DNA from: Chamaelirium japonicum
Taxonomy: Eukaryota; Streptophyta; Magnoliopsida; Liliales; Melanthiaceae
NCBI GenBank assembly: GCA_947650365.1
Contig: OX393550.1
Coordinates: 68,999,744-69,063,743, forward strand
DNA length: 64,000 bases
Direction: 5' to 3'
Part shown: positions 33,901 through 48,900 of the stretch, one piece after another
How positions within the stretch are numbered: position 1 is the stretch's first letter
Layout of the letters: each line of letters starts with the position of its first letter
Program-made: the position numbers and the translations under genes
The notes under the pieces: model-generated
Seen by the model: the letters and a program-made list of their open reading frames with translations, nothing else
Databases searched by the model: none
What the model was told of the DNA's origin: nothing

Positions 33901-36900
33901 ACAGAAGTTTTGTCGATACTGTAAATGCAAATGTCTGCCTTTGCTAAGACATTACTGGTTTAATGTTGGTTTTGTAATAACCTCTGCATAGCACGAGTAT
34001 GACACACATGTTCCAGTATCAACCCACCTTGAATCTGCCTCATTGTGGCTTCACTCTGAGTCAAGCATTCCCAGTGTGATGGTTAAATCCACCGACTCCA
34101 GTACTCGACCACTAAAGCAACACCATCATGGGCCTTTAGCTTCTTTCTACGCATTTCCTAAAAAGTAGCCGTTTAGAAACAACTACCCCAGTCCGCTTTA
34201 GTACCTCGGAGAAACTACATACTTCACCTAAGATCATCATTGTTCTAATTCAGTTTTGCGGCTTTTTCCTCATCACTTAGCATCTGTGACACAAAGCACA
34301 TTGCGTCTACACTGTGGTCAAGCCCTTCTGGGGATTTCACCAACCATGGCTTGACACGGATTCGCGAGCACTTCCAGGGCTTTCACCCATTGTGGCTTGA
34401 CATGGATTCACCAGCACCATAAACTGGATTCCAAGTAGAAATGTATGAAGCTGATATGGAATGAAAGTAAGAATGACGAACTCTGAAGCAAAATGATGCA
34501 CTTGGTGTTGCAATGTAATAGAACTTTGTATGAACTTGCAAATACCTACTGCACCCATCTTTTTATGAACTGATTCTGAGTAGTGGGGACGGAGGGAGGG
34601 AGAGAGTAAATTGCTGTTCTTTGAAGTGTTATTTGAGTATGATTAGTGTCTTAAAGTCCTGTCTACTTATTGCCTTATTGGTTAAGTTGAGGGTGGCTGG
34701 AATCGAAAGTATTGTATTCAATAGTTTGTGCCTAAATATGTAGCCATTTAGGGCTCCAATAAGTTCTATTCTTTATTTGACTTCTATTGCCATTTTAAAT
34801 TGGACTTTAACTACTTTTAAACTTGTTGATCCTGATCTACGTAAAATAACCACATTTTCTTAAATATTTCTCTAACCAATGATAAATAGTTGAAATCACA
34901 ATTATAACCTAAAGTACTTTAAATTTAGAAAAAAATAGAAAATTTCTAAAAAAGTAAAAAGATAAGTAGGATTCTTAAAAGTAACAGAATGACTTTAAAC
35001 AATTCTTAACACCACCTAACGAGTCTTCGACTAGCTAATCTGACTCAAAATTTATGGATCAATGGATACTCATGCATCATGAATCAAAGAAGAGAGGAAA
35101 ATCTCGAGAATTGCTTGATGATGTATGGTGGCCAAAGGCCCTATTTATAGCATGTTAAGTCCACTGACTTTCATTATCACACTATCTCTCCTAGCCTGTT
35201 CACTTGGATTGGAAACCACATGCACATGGGTTGACCTTCGCCTTCCTTGACTTTAGGTCGTTTTTTCCTCGAATGTTGTCAAATGCGATGTATGATTGCA
35301 CAACTCAGACTGAGCTGATCACATATGCGGCTACATATGGGATTGTGCGATTGCACATCCGTGTTGTGTCTTTATATTGGAAAATTTAAAAAAACTCAAA
35401 AAATATAGAAATATAGAAAAAATCTTAAAAATAATAAGAGGAATTTAGAACTCAGAGAATGGAGAACATCCTTTTTATTATTATTATTATTTTAGGTGGT
35501 GATTTGCCTATGACCCCGACTAGTATACTGGAGAACAATTTGGGATACTGATTTAGTGACAGCGGTGTTGTATCTTCTAAGTGGTGGGAGTGACCTCTCG
35601 TCATCGACTCATTGCTTCTTCCTCGTTGTCGCTTCCACTTGGATTTGGAGTCTTGAAGGTGAGAAATGAAGGGAAAAAGGAGAGAGCTTTGATCTCGAAA
35701 AAAGATCAAACTTTACGTCTTTGATAGAATGCTTGGAAAGGGACTAAAAGAGAGTAAGCAATGTTGTGGGGTGAAATGGGATTTTTTTTTGGGGGTCTGT
35801 GTATGTAGGGTAAAAGGGTTAAGATTGAATATTTCATTAAAATAAATAGCCGTTTTATTTGCTTAGGCAATTGTGCGGCTGGATAATACACTATGCGACT
35901 GTACAACTCCAACAACTATAAAACTTGTCATTGGATTCCTCCACTTAACTACATTGGGTGGTCACATATTGTCTTATTCGACTGTTTAATTCCGACGGCT
36001 ATAAAACAATGTTGTTCATTGTGCGACCACATTTTGTGTGTGCATAGTGCGACAACACATAACATGTGCCGCTGCACATGCTCTTATATGTATGTGTTGT
36101 GTTTGCTCAACCCAAATATTGGTCTACTTTCGCATATGCGATCACACAATTGTTTATACGGTCGTACTTGACAACTATGTCAGAGTCGAATGAAAGTGAA
36201 CTCCGATCCAATTGAAATTGAAAATCGTACTCTATCTAGAATTCTTTTGTTTTAAGAGATTTTTTAGTCTAGAAGAAAGTGAAATTGGGCACTTGCAAAA
36301 GGATTTGGAGATCAAATGAGATAGGCTCATGGATACTGTAAAATCATGGGGTCAAACACATCTCAGGTTTTTTGGATGACCATTTGTTTCCTTTCCTCCT
36401 TTCTATTATTTTCGTAAACCTAAGTTTGTGATGCATCAGAGATATTATGTTACTACTGGTTTTTAAGTAGAGGATGCCTAGCATGATTATCCTTACAAAA
36501 TGATGCATGATTTTGTCCATAACGTTTTCCCTACAAAGATCCCCATGCATACACTGTGAGTAGGTAGCTCAGATTACTGGACCTTGGGGTCTTCGGCCTG
36601 CCCCTCATTCGTTGTCTCCTCTATGACCACCATAGCCTTCTCAACCATTATGAGCTAGACCTCAATAACCTCTTTTATGGGATTTCAATTAGGGCTAATA
36701 TGTCTTCCGTTTGCTTGAATGGTCGTTAGATATGAATCCCACTAATCAAAAATTTATTCTAGCTTTCATTAATGTATTTATGGCATTTGTCTTTTACATG
36801 TTTGTCTTTTTTTATGTGCTTGGTATCTCTGGAGCACAAGCTATATGGTCCCTGTGTGGACATGTATTTTATTTAGCAATTACTTTTATTTTTACAATCT

Positions 36901-39900
36901 CAAAGGGTTGCACTCAGGTTGAGAGCCGGTCCAAAAAATGTTGTCAATCTTCCTTGTAGTTGACCCCATCTTGAGGGATAAGACTTGATGATGATGGTAA
37001 TGACTAATGACCATATAATGTACCTAATGGTCAAGATTGGATGTTTTTAAAACGCATCTAATGGCTATAAATGATAAATTAAGTTATTAGACATATTGCA
37101 CTTATTGGTCCAACTTATTAGGCAAAACTAGGTCGAAACACGTAGAATTCGTTGGTTTTCACAAGGAAAACTCCCCCATCCATTGTCTCGCTACTCATCC
37201 TTAGGTTGGCGTAGTTGTTTGTCCTCTCTCTTGTCTCCTATGTGACACATGGACCTATCAGGTCTCTTTTTCTATTCTATGATCTCCTAGGAACCACTAC
37301 ACCTCCACCCTACTTTGTTTTTGTGCCTCCGGGAGCTATAAAAGAAGCCTTACTCTTTTATTGGGTGGGTGGGTCAGCGTTCTTTTGGTGGGTGGGTTGA
37401 TGGTCCTTGCCCATGGGTGGGTGGGTTTGTGTTTGTGTGTATGTAGGGTGGAGGTGGGGGTAAACTTGATTTGAGAAATATCCAGAGGTTGAGTGCCCTT
37501 CTTCTTTCATGTTCCTCTTTTCCTTGCGACTTGGTTTAATTGGATCTGAAGGCCAGTTCATCTCGATGTCGTCTTTCCTCTGTGAGGCCAGGAATAGTGC
37601 CCTCCCAAGTGGTGGATGCCTCTTCCTGATGCTATCTTTCTATATCCTTGTTAAAATTTTCTATCTATCCATATCCTTAGATGTCCTTTTTTTTGTTTCC
37701 ACCATGTCTTTTCATCCTTCGAACCATATTTTGCCGCGATTTGTTCTGATTCGGTTGCTCAGATATCACTAGCTTACAACCATCTACTTAACTATTTAAT
37801 CACATTATTTTGATAAAACCTATATACATTGTTTTAGTATTGCTGTTTGCTGGTTATAAGTTGATTATTACTGCAACTCAGTTCTGTGTATGATTGTTCT
37901 TAAATTGAGTAGGCCGTTTTAAGCAAAACACTTTTAATATGGAATCATGGTTATGATTCATTCTTTTTTAGTCCAAGTTTCACTTTTTGGCTAAATTTGG
38001 ATTGCTGAATTTGTTTGTGATTTTAGAAATTAGATTGGCTTCGAATTAGTGCTTCTGAGTACCAAATCACAGTCCAGGTTGCATCAATTTTGTCTTGAGC
38101 AAGTTGTAATTTTTATAACTTAGTGGTTGATGCAGGCACCTTCCGCGCCAGCACCAATTTTGCATGCAGCTGATCATTATTTTGATTGTGTGCTTAAATC
38201 AATGCACTCGATCGACAATTTTCTTCTGTAGATATGATGTACTATTTACTAGCTTTCATTTGATTCCAGTTTTGTATCGATCAGATGACTAGATCGAAAG
38301 ATATGGATTTTCTTTTATTTATGTTACCCTAGGCTCATGGGTTGTGTGCACCCGAGTAATGGGTTAGCCTAACTCATTAGTTGATTTCACTTATGCTATC
38401 CGTAGGAATTTAATATAGACCGTAGGATCGAATAAAGGAATCAATGGATGAGATGAAACCATCTCAAAAGAGGCTCCCAAAAACCCTAGTCACCGACTCA
38501 CCGTCACCCGTGGTTGAGCCACGTGGCACGCAACTCGAGGTGACCGGTCTCCCATAAGGCCGTACAGGCTGTTTCAGCCGACATGAAGTCGTGCGGCCTC
38601 CCCTGTCTCCCGTTCTCTCCTTTCTTTCTCTCCTTTTCCCCGTTTTGCTCTTTTCTATTTCTGGGCCAATCTCGGGCCATCTTCCCTTCGATCTGACGGC
38701 TCCTATGCATTCGTTTGGAAACCTATTCGCATAAATAAGGAGGAACATCTGATGGGAAGAACATAATTTTGAGAAGAAAACCCTACGAAAGAGAAGATCT
38801 CTTTGTATCCTCCCTTTGTTTCATCTTACTTTTACGTTGATCTCATCTCAAAATCACCTTCCCACCCGGTTTTCATCTCTTTTCCCCCTCACAAGTGTGG
38901 ATTTCTGCACCTGAACCGTTACTCGTGGAGCTTCATCTCACTTCTTATCCCGATCTTCTAGTCCACCTTGGTTTGGTTTCATCTCACTATAGCTTCTTTC
39001 ATTAGATCTTTATTTCGTTGCCCAACTTGTAATTGTTATTTGTGGATGCTTAGAAAACTTGCCTATTGCTGCGAATAAGCTATTTTTAATGCAAACAATG
39101 TTCTTTTGATTGCCTACTTATTGTTTTTTAATCCATCAAGAATTGGGCACTCTTCATAGTGAAAGTCTTACATTGTATAACTACTGGTTTTATAATATAG
39201 AGGGCTGAAATATATGTTTTCTGTTTTAAAATTCAGCAGACATCATCTTTGGGTTAATTGGGCAAACTTGACACTTTCACACGAATGTTACAGCATAAAA
39301 GCACACATATCAGGTTGCATGAGTGGTGGGTGCCTCTTCCAGATACCATCTTGCTATATCCTAGCCTAGATTTTCCATCTATCCATATCCTTTGTTGTCC
39401 TTTCTTGTTTCCACCATATTTTCCCATCCTTTGAGCCATATTGTGCTGCGATTTGTTCTGATTCGTTTGTTCAGATATCACTAGCTTACAACTATCTACT
39501 TGATTATTTAATCACATTATTTTAATGGAACCTACATACTTTTTTTTAATATTGCTGTTTGTTGGTTATAAGTTGATTATTGCTGCAACTCAGTTCGGCG
39601 CATGATCTTTCTAAATTGAGCTGCGCCTTTTAGGCTAAACATTGCAGTATGGATTCATGATAATGATTCATGCTTTTTTAGTCAAAGTTCTGATTTGCGA
39701 CTAAATTTGGATTTCTGTATTTGTTTGTTATTTTTGAAACTGGATTGGCTTCCCATTAGGGCTTATGAGTACTGAATCACAGGCATGGTTGCATCAATTT
39801 GGTCTTTGAGCAAGTTGTGATTTTATAACTTTGTGTTTGGGACAACTTCTTTGCTCTTGCCGTTCTTAAAATTTAAAGGCATGCATATTGCTTAGAACGA

Positions 39901-42900
39901 CCTGAGATTATATCCAAAAGCATTAATCATTTTTCTTGTTTCTGTCATTGCTGGTTGTATGCTTTTATTATGCAGAAATAGCATAAATAGCCTGGAATCC
40001 AGTGTAAAATTGTTCTATTCTGTGCTATATTGTAATCTCAAGTTCACGATTAGTAAACTAGCTGTCGTGTATAGGTAACCCATTTCTCGACTAGATGATA
40101 TGCTTGACATGTTTAATGGCACAAACATTGTCTCCAAGGTCAGCCTCAGACATCATCAATTCTGTATGGCCCATGGACGAGTGAAAGACTGGCTTGTCTC
40201 CATAAGCGGTTGGTCATGCCATTTGGTTTGCCCAATGGACCAAACAACCAAACTCTTTAATTACTTGATGAAATAATTTTTAGGGTCCTCTATTGAAAAA
40301 TCAGTTGTCGTGTACTTCTATGATATTCTCATTGCTACACTCTGAGGGAAAAAGTGTGCAATGATGATTAATAATTTGACTCAGGTATATCATGTCCATA
40401 GAGGGTATTAAGGTCAACCGATAAATGTTGAAGCTATTAGGAGCTGACTAGTAGACATGAGTATTAGTGCATTTGTCAATTTCATGCGCATTTTTTTATT
40501 GATGATTTTTTTCGTAATTTTAGTTCCATGATGGCAACCCGTTCCTCAGCATATATAGGGTACACTTTCTTGGCCCTTTACGATGAGGAAAATTTCAACC
40601 TCATTATGGCCAATATGAACAGTGCCCCTATCTTGGCACTTCCTGACTGCAATAATGTCTTTGTGGTAGACTTTTACACCACTCATAGTGGGATATGACC
40701 ACTCCTTAATTAGGAGGAACACCTTGTTTCAAATTTCGTGAGACAATGAATGTACATGGTCAAGGTCCATTAACAAACTTTGTTGGGGGCCTTTCCATGT
40801 TAAGCAAATGACCAATGCACAAACACTGATTATGATACTATGATGTGGAAGCGCTGATATTTGCGCATCCACATGGTGCTCAGTTTTGTAGGCTGTAGGG
40901 TAGAAACATACAAGACTTCATCCACACATTCAGAATTGAAGAGAGACAACACATGGCGATTTTTTACGTGGAAACCCAACCAAAAAAACCACGGTGCTTT
41001 TGCACTAGGTCAAGATAATCCACTATAGAACTTGGCGTTAAATAGTCTACTTATCCTCTGGAAGCTCCCTGTTGCAACTCCTGTACCGGACATTGATAAC
41101 GACAAATCTCACGTGCGTCGCTTCTATCAATGTAATCCTCACGATTGATGACTCAAACTAATATCAATCCATCTATCTCATCGGACGCTCCGTCGAGTAG
41201 GGATCTTGAGCTTACAAACACTTCCTATCTCGTTCCGAAGGGATCTCACCAACCTTCATAAAAGTTTGTCGCCTAAGCAACACTCTCAATCGATAGGTTC
41301 GATTGAAACCATGGGGGAAGGGATTTCTTAAAGCAATAGGTAAGAGGGAATGGGGTCAATCCAATCTCTCATGAATCAAGGCCCTAAAACCCCAAGATGA
41401 AATCATATCAAATCACCTACCTAAAGGGAAGGAAGGAATACTTACCCAATTTGGGGGTTTTCCTTTCCAAGAGCTCTTAGCTGCAAAAAGAGGCTCTAGA
41501 ATCCTCACCCTAATGAGCCAACATTCCCATTTATATGGTACACTTCTCCTATTGATGGCCGTTGGATCTGGCTACCAACTATTGAGATTTCTCAACTTGG
41601 AGTTATCTTCTTGCTGGTCCTGCAGTCGCAAAGCCATCCGAACGAGTGTCCGGACGACTTGGGCATTCGTTTGAACAGTCGTCCGGACGTTAGACTCATA
41701 AAAGTTTGGCACCAGCCTTAACCGTCCAAACAATTATCCAGACGACTCGTGGCAATTTTGCTTACTCGTCCGAACCAGTAAGAACGGTTTGAATCTGAGC
41801 AAGAAGGTCCGAACGAGTGTCCGGACCGCCCCTGCAGAAAGCGAACACATATAATATTTCTAAGTGTTCGACCACGACGGAGTCAATTCCGAAAACCCAA
41901 TAAAGTTTGGTACAATCTGAAAAACTAGTGAAGCACTTGATCAATAAAAAGTGGTTTTTCGATGTAAAGTCATTTTAAAAACCAATTGAACTCCAAAAAA
42001 TGAGAAATATCTAATTTTTGAAATCACACGTAATTCTGACAGACTCACAAAGACCCCAATTTTCTTTATCCTACCCATCTCACTGAACCAAACATGCCGT
42101 ATACCTTTGGAGATGGTCGAGTCAGGTCTTTTGGTCTTCATGAAGTAGTATGCTGCACTTGAACTTCTTTAATGGTTGTGGAGGACGATCACAACCTAGA
42201 CTCACATGATATTACAAAGCCTCATTGAAAGTGGCTTGTGCATTTAAACTAAACTAGTAAGAAACCCGATCAATGCCCGAATGAGCTACTTGACACGGAT
42301 AACATCACAGCCATCCGAAGAAGTGTGCAATCTGGAGTGAGTGCGATTCACTCACTCCATATTAACATCAAATGGTTTTTCTAATTAACATCAAATGACC
42401 ATTCAATGCTATTGAATATGTATTTTTCATCTTTATAGTAAGTTTTAATAGGATTTAAGAGAAAGTTGTGTTCACACACATGAGAAGGAATCTTGCTCTT
42501 AAAAAGAGATCCACGTGTCACAACACGGGAGAGAGGGATCCATTTAAGTATTATACTATTTGCTGTCAAACGACGATGTACTATAATGCGGTAACAATCT
42601 CCCCCTTTGGCTTCAATTTTGTGCTTACAACCCTCATCTCATGTAAAAAGTACACCCTGCTTCCAATTCAACCATCCTTCTTACATGTTCGGTGATTATA
42701 AAAATAGTTAAACGAAAAAGACTAAACCTATGAACATTGAAGAACATTGAGTCTTTTCTTTAACATGCACACATAAGCAAATTCATCAGTAACTCATTCC
42801 CTGCATAGAAGTGTCAGTCCAAAACATAACGATAATAGGAAGGTAAGTGTGCAATATGATACGCTCCATGAAACGTGCATGTCTCTATGATAAATGTGCG

Positions 42901-45900
42901 TTTCATAGGAGTAGGTTATAATGTCTCACTCTCCCTAACGTCCCTCATGGGGTATGCAAGCTAAAAATAGAACCTCCCCCTCAACGGGAGCTTTTTGACA
43001 TAAAATTTACGCCAAATGTGGTAAACAAGAAAACCCAAGGTATGAGACTAATGCAAATGTGAGAGTGAAAATATGCAAACACACTGCATATATGCAAAAC
43101 ATGTTTCAAAACAAATTCATGATACCATATTGGAGCACAAGAATTGAGGAATATCTAGCTATCAAGTCTAAAGTCATTTGAGTTTAGCTTAGATAGCCCC
43201 AACTGCACTTCAGAACACTTAAACACCATTAACAAGTATACATGAGAAGCTCTCATTCATGTAAAATGATCTGACTATGACTTACTAGGTTATATACTGA
43301 CTCAATATATGCTACCTACACACTGTAAGACCTATGAAATTCCAATACTTAGAGTCAAACCTAATTAGCTTGGGGATACATCACAATGTTATCCATATCC
43401 CCTTAGCTTTCCCTACTCCCCTCAATTTTTGGGCTCTTTTCAATATTTTTCTTTACTTTTCACTTATCCAGTTAGATATCGCTTCCTAATTTATAGCATG
43501 GTAGCTGCACTCTGTACTCATAACATGCTACAAACGCTCTCACAAGTCAGATAACCATATTCATGTTGCTTCTTAGAGTATATTCACACTGAGCACATAG
43601 GATCAGACCACTGGGTTTCACCAGAAAAAGTATGCATGTAAACCATGACTTTTATCTAACCAATGACCTTTTATCAAATTTTCCAGGGGTACGAGTAGAC
43701 TGAATGACTAGCCATAGGGTCATTATAAACATGTTCATCGTAGTATGGCAAGGTGAGGAAATACTTTTAAAGTGCAATTTACACTTAGGGAAGTCTCAAT
43801 CAGGAGTGCATGTGCAAGATAATGGTTGGCTAGCTATGACACTCACTAATGAAAGAGACAGTATTCAAGCTAGATATACAAGAGACTGTATTCAAGCTAG
43901 ATATACAAGAGTTAAAAAGCATATCCCCAATCACTAAGTGCTCGACTTTAAAGGCTCAAATGATTTATAACCAGATAAGTATTTGAAACTAGCTTAAAGA
44001 CATAGCTATGTGATGAACGGTTCAAAAAGATATGCAAGAAGCACCAAGATGTTCATGCACACATGCAATCAAAACAATTTCAAGCATGCAAATAAAAGAA
44101 GGATTCTTCATGCAAGAAAAGGAAAAATGTGCCATGTACAAACATGACGCATGCTATATAAATATCATGAGTTGCAAGCATGCAACAAATCTTTCCTTAC
44201 CCACATGGTCCTAAATTTAGAAGCAGTTTGTACCTGATCATGGTAAGGGATTGGAGATGTATCCAAATTCCGAGTCTTCCTCATCACCCAAGCAGTCTTC
44301 TTGTTTGCCATTTTAGGAGTTCTGCTAGATGCCTTCTTCTGGGTCTTCTCAAGAAAGCTTGTCCTTAAAAGTCTGAAGTATTCAACAAACTTCTTCAGAA
44401 GATACTCGACAATTTCTTTTGTCAAATTGAAGCTCTGAGGATTCTTCTTGGACTTAGGACATTTTTGGATAATGTCCCTTCTCCTTGCAGTAGTAGCATG
44501 TAGGTTGATGTGCATGAGGAACAATCACCGGAAGATTAGCAGGATGGCTCATTGGAGATTGTCTAGCAGATGCTTGCTTCAGCTTCTGACACAAAGGTCA
44601 GATGTGTCCCTTCATCCCATAGTAATGATACACTGGTGTGAACTTGGGTGCAGAGGGGATGTTGATACTTGCAGAAGCACTAGTAGGAACAAACACTATC
44701 GTGGGAACTATAGATGAAGCAATAGCTCTCGTATATCCCAGATCTCGCCTGTCGTGGACATCCTTTCTTATATTCAGCATCTTGTTCAGATTAGCTGTCC
44801 TAGTCATCATGCCTTTGATGATGATACTTGACTCCTTCAAGGCTGCCTCGAGATGCTGAACTTTGGTGACAAGTGACTCAGACCTTTGTTTCTTAGTTTC
44901 TTAGTTTCTAAGCTTGTATTCAAAACACACCAAAGGTATTCTCAGCCTTTAACTCTTCAATAGTTTCATTCAGCGTAATAACTTCTGCCTTCAGAGATTC
45001 AGTCTCTTCCTCAGCAGTTTTGAATGTGCTAGTAGGCTTTTGTGCTCTTTCTGAGGATATTGTAATGATCGAACAATTACTTGTACGCATCCTCGAAGTC
45101 ATCATAAAACTCTCCACCAGTAGGTGAACTTTCGAAATCATCAGATACATCATCGTTACAACATCTTGCAGTAAGACATTGTTGTAAGAGCTGAAACAAT
45201 CTTATAGCCCCAATCTATTGGGTTATCATGATCATCTGCTGAACCATTTATGGTGTCGTTGAGAGTAGTGTTAGCCTTAAAGACTCTTGACTTGGGTTTC
45301 TTATGATTTACTCAATTAGCTGCGTAATGTCCATAGCCTTGACATTCAAAGCACCTCGGACCTCTATATCTGGAGCCTTGTTTACCTTGCTCACCGGCTC
45401 CATCCTCACTTGCAGTTTTCTTCTTACCAGAAAACTGTCTTATAGGCTTGACAACTTGATTCCTCTGTTGAGCTCTTAGGAATTTCTTGAACTTTTGAGC
45501 CATCAAGTTTGTCAGCTCCTCATCAGACCTTTAATGATCATCCTGATATCCTTAAGTGCTATTCCTTTCGATTTCTTGGACAATTGGAGATTTACTTCAA
45601 AAGTCTGTTAAGACCTTACAAACTCCTCAACTCTGAGCTTATCGTTGGTCTTTGCTTTCTTCGATAGCTGTCACCTTTGCTTGAAATCTTTTGGGAGGAG
45701 ATCTTAAGATTTTCCTGACGGTCTTGTGGGTGTGGTCATCTCAAAAAACCGCACCCACAAAAATCATTTGTAATACTTCGAGAATATTGCACTGTCTCAT
45801 TCCAAATTTTTTTCATTGTTGTAAAATTATTCCTTCATGAAGATGTTTCGAGAAATTCTTAATTATTTTCTCTTTTAAAGTATTTTTATTCTTGTTTTTT

Positions 45901-48900
45901 CTTGAATGCTTATTATATTTTAACTATTTCCCTTGTCAAAGACTCAAAAATGATTCCAAATCTCTACTTTGTAAGTTAACAAGAAGGCCTTCTTAGTTGT
46001 TTTTGCATGCCAATTTGTGTTATATTACTTGCTGCAGGAACTTGTATATGTGATGTGTAGCATGCATGTGTTAATTTATTTTAATTATTGCTTCGTCAAT
46101 AACATTTCAACTGTGGTTTGTTAGTCTCGCAGCTATTGCCAGACACAGGCCTTTCCACTATGGCTGTGTTCTGTCTGCACTGCTTGATTTTAATCCTAGT
46201 TTGGAGATCCTAAAGGGAGGTCATGCTGCAAGTATACGATATTCTGTGAGGACTTCCTTACTCGGATTTGTCAAATGTACTCACCCTTTAATGATGGCGG
46301 TATGTACTATTCCATTAATTAGGAAGCTTTGTTACTATCAGAGATATTCAACACTATAATTTTTGCCCATCGCAATTAGATCATCAGACTATGTTGTCAA
46401 AGAAATGGTCACACAGTCAAAGGATCGTACACAACTGCTTTTGTTTTGTGGTTAAGGGTTATATGTCGCATACTTCTGATTCAAATGTCTCCTTAAATAA
46501 ATTTTATTAAGTGATACTATATATGCCCAATATACGTGTACACCCATTTTTTTTCAGTCTGTAATATATAGGGAATTCAGAACCTAGAGATCTCCACTTA
46601 CGTAGCTTCGTGTATATGTTCATTTAGGGCTTGTTTGTATTCCATGCAGTAAAGGAGGGTATAGTAAATTTGGGTTAAATCTTAAAAACACACTTTATTC
46701 TTACTGCTTTTCCTTGTTTTCTCAGGTCATGTTTTTAAAATGTATTACTATGCATCTCTTAGTTTTGCAGAATGCCTCAGTCTTAGATTACAGAATCTTG
46801 AGGTTTCACCCAAATAAGTCCCTTACTTTACTGTTTGGAATAAAAACATGCCTTCAGTCAATTCAGTGTGTCAAGCTGCTATTTTGATAGATTGGGCAAG
46901 TCATACACTTGCTGATTTATTTCTATCAGTAATCTGATTGATTTAATACTTTTCTATTAATATAGTCTCCTGCATTTATTGTAGCTTCAAAATCAAGTCC
47001 TTGGGAATATCATTAACATCTATTAAAAGATGCCTTAATTGAATGGCATCATTCTTTCACATTTTGCAAGGCATAAACTCAAGTTCATTCTATTGGGTGG
47101 ACTTACCGAGTGATATCTAACTGGAGAGTGGAAACCTCAGAATCTTAGGTAGCCGGCATTAGTGCTATGGGAACATATATTGGCAACATGAAGTCCACAC
47201 TCTCCTAAAAGAGAGTAGATATCTCTTTGAGTTAGTTTATAGGAATTTATCACCGAAATCTGGGTCTGGTCATTTAGTATAATGATTTTGCTAAAAGGTT
47301 TTCATGCACAAAACATGTTCATTTTCTAAACATTGTTTTTCATAAAAAGAACTTTTTTCATTGTTGATAAAATTGGTAGATTAGATAATCAAGGAATTCA
47401 AGTGTAAATGGAATTGAGTTGATAGTAAAGCTTCAAGGGTTCCAATTCTATTTAAGGATATAGGGTGAAAGAGCTTGTTGGTAGTGATTTAGTGAAAAAG
47501 GGTTTCATTACATTGTTCACTCACTTATAGTGTAGTCATATTATTTATCGGAGTTAGTTGTCATTAACTAACATTCCTAATTCTAATTGTGTCATGACAT
47601 AGCTAGGATATTAGGAACCAATTTGAGAGAAGTAAATGACACCATAAAGATCCTCTGCAGATGCTAGGCGAGCCCCATATGTTTACATAGACTCCGGACT
47701 AGCACCCAGTCCCCCTCTCACTTACTCTTAGCATAGCCAACTAGGTGGTTCAACTAAGAGATCTAGGTGGCTGGTCACAGGATGCATCTCAGTGGCTATA
47801 TAACTAAGGCAACATAATAAAGATAAATTATTTTTTGTGCCCAGATTAGGCTACATCACTTGATTAGTGCACAAATCAGTATGCAAATCAATGCCCAAAA
47901 ATATGTTCGATCCTCTTATGGTGACTATAGATGATTCGTGGGAAAAAAGCAAGAATAAAGCTTTTTATTTCCTTTTGTCAATAGATGAAAGTGGTGCTTG
48001 TTGATGATGTAGGACACCACTATGTATTGATTTTCATGGCTTATAACTCCATTTTCACTAGTATGAATTTTTCCCCCCTATGCTATATACTTCTAGTAGT
48101 TACATGTGGAACTGCTTCCCTGTGTTTATTGAAGCAACATATTACTTTCTCATTCCAAGTTTCAGCGTCCCGTTAGTGATCGATTTTAAACTTGGCAATG
48201 TTCTAAAAAGCGTTAGACGTTAGTCGAGCAGTGGTGGGGCTTCTAGCGCCTAGGCCGTCTAGGTGGTGCCTAGGCATTTGACATTTTTAAATTATTTTAA
48301 TTATTATTTTGATATTATATATAATTTATATGTTTTAAAATTACTATAAATTCTAGATTATCCCAACCTGTATTTTAAAAAGCAGGTATCATTTACATAA
48401 CCATAAACTCAAAATTAACAAAAACAAAAGCAAGCATGATATTATGAGGTAATATCATAATATTCATGATTTTAGTATAATCCAAACCATAAATTCAAGA
48501 TCACTAACAATAAAAATATAAAATAGATCTATACACATTCTAGCGCCTAGGCCCGCCTAGATGGCTGCCTAATGGCCTGGGTCGCTTTTTTGCACCGCCT
48601 ATGGGCTAGGTTGGGTAGTGGGGGTTTTCTAGTGCCTAGGCGCCGCCTAGGCTGCTCTTAAGAACATTGAAACTTGGTGACATTACTAGAAGCTATCTTT
48701 TGATAAGAATTTATGTGAACCATACATGGTTAACAAATTATCATTGCAGTCTTTCCTTTTTAAGTCTGGTATTTGTTTCTAATAGTCAGAACCTTACATG
48801 GGTGAACTATCATTTAGTCACGAGATGAGTTGCTGAAGGCTTTACGAGCAATGAACGCTGGGGAAGCAGCTGATCGAATTATCCGACAACTGGAAAAGAT

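Larger units (their letters stand above)
33877..46124 (+). other. Intron of 12.2 kb in the symplekin-like gene
   Basis: It contains a diverged direct repeat pair (37606-38135 and 39323-39840), a decayed gypsy RT/RNase H piece (40075-40720) and a SIRE-like copia fossil on the minus strand (about 40850-45700). The stretch 34900-36250 is AT-rich with LTR-like traits (a CTATTTATAGC TATA box at about 35140) but has no partner. The rest is unassigned. Confidence 0.85.
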
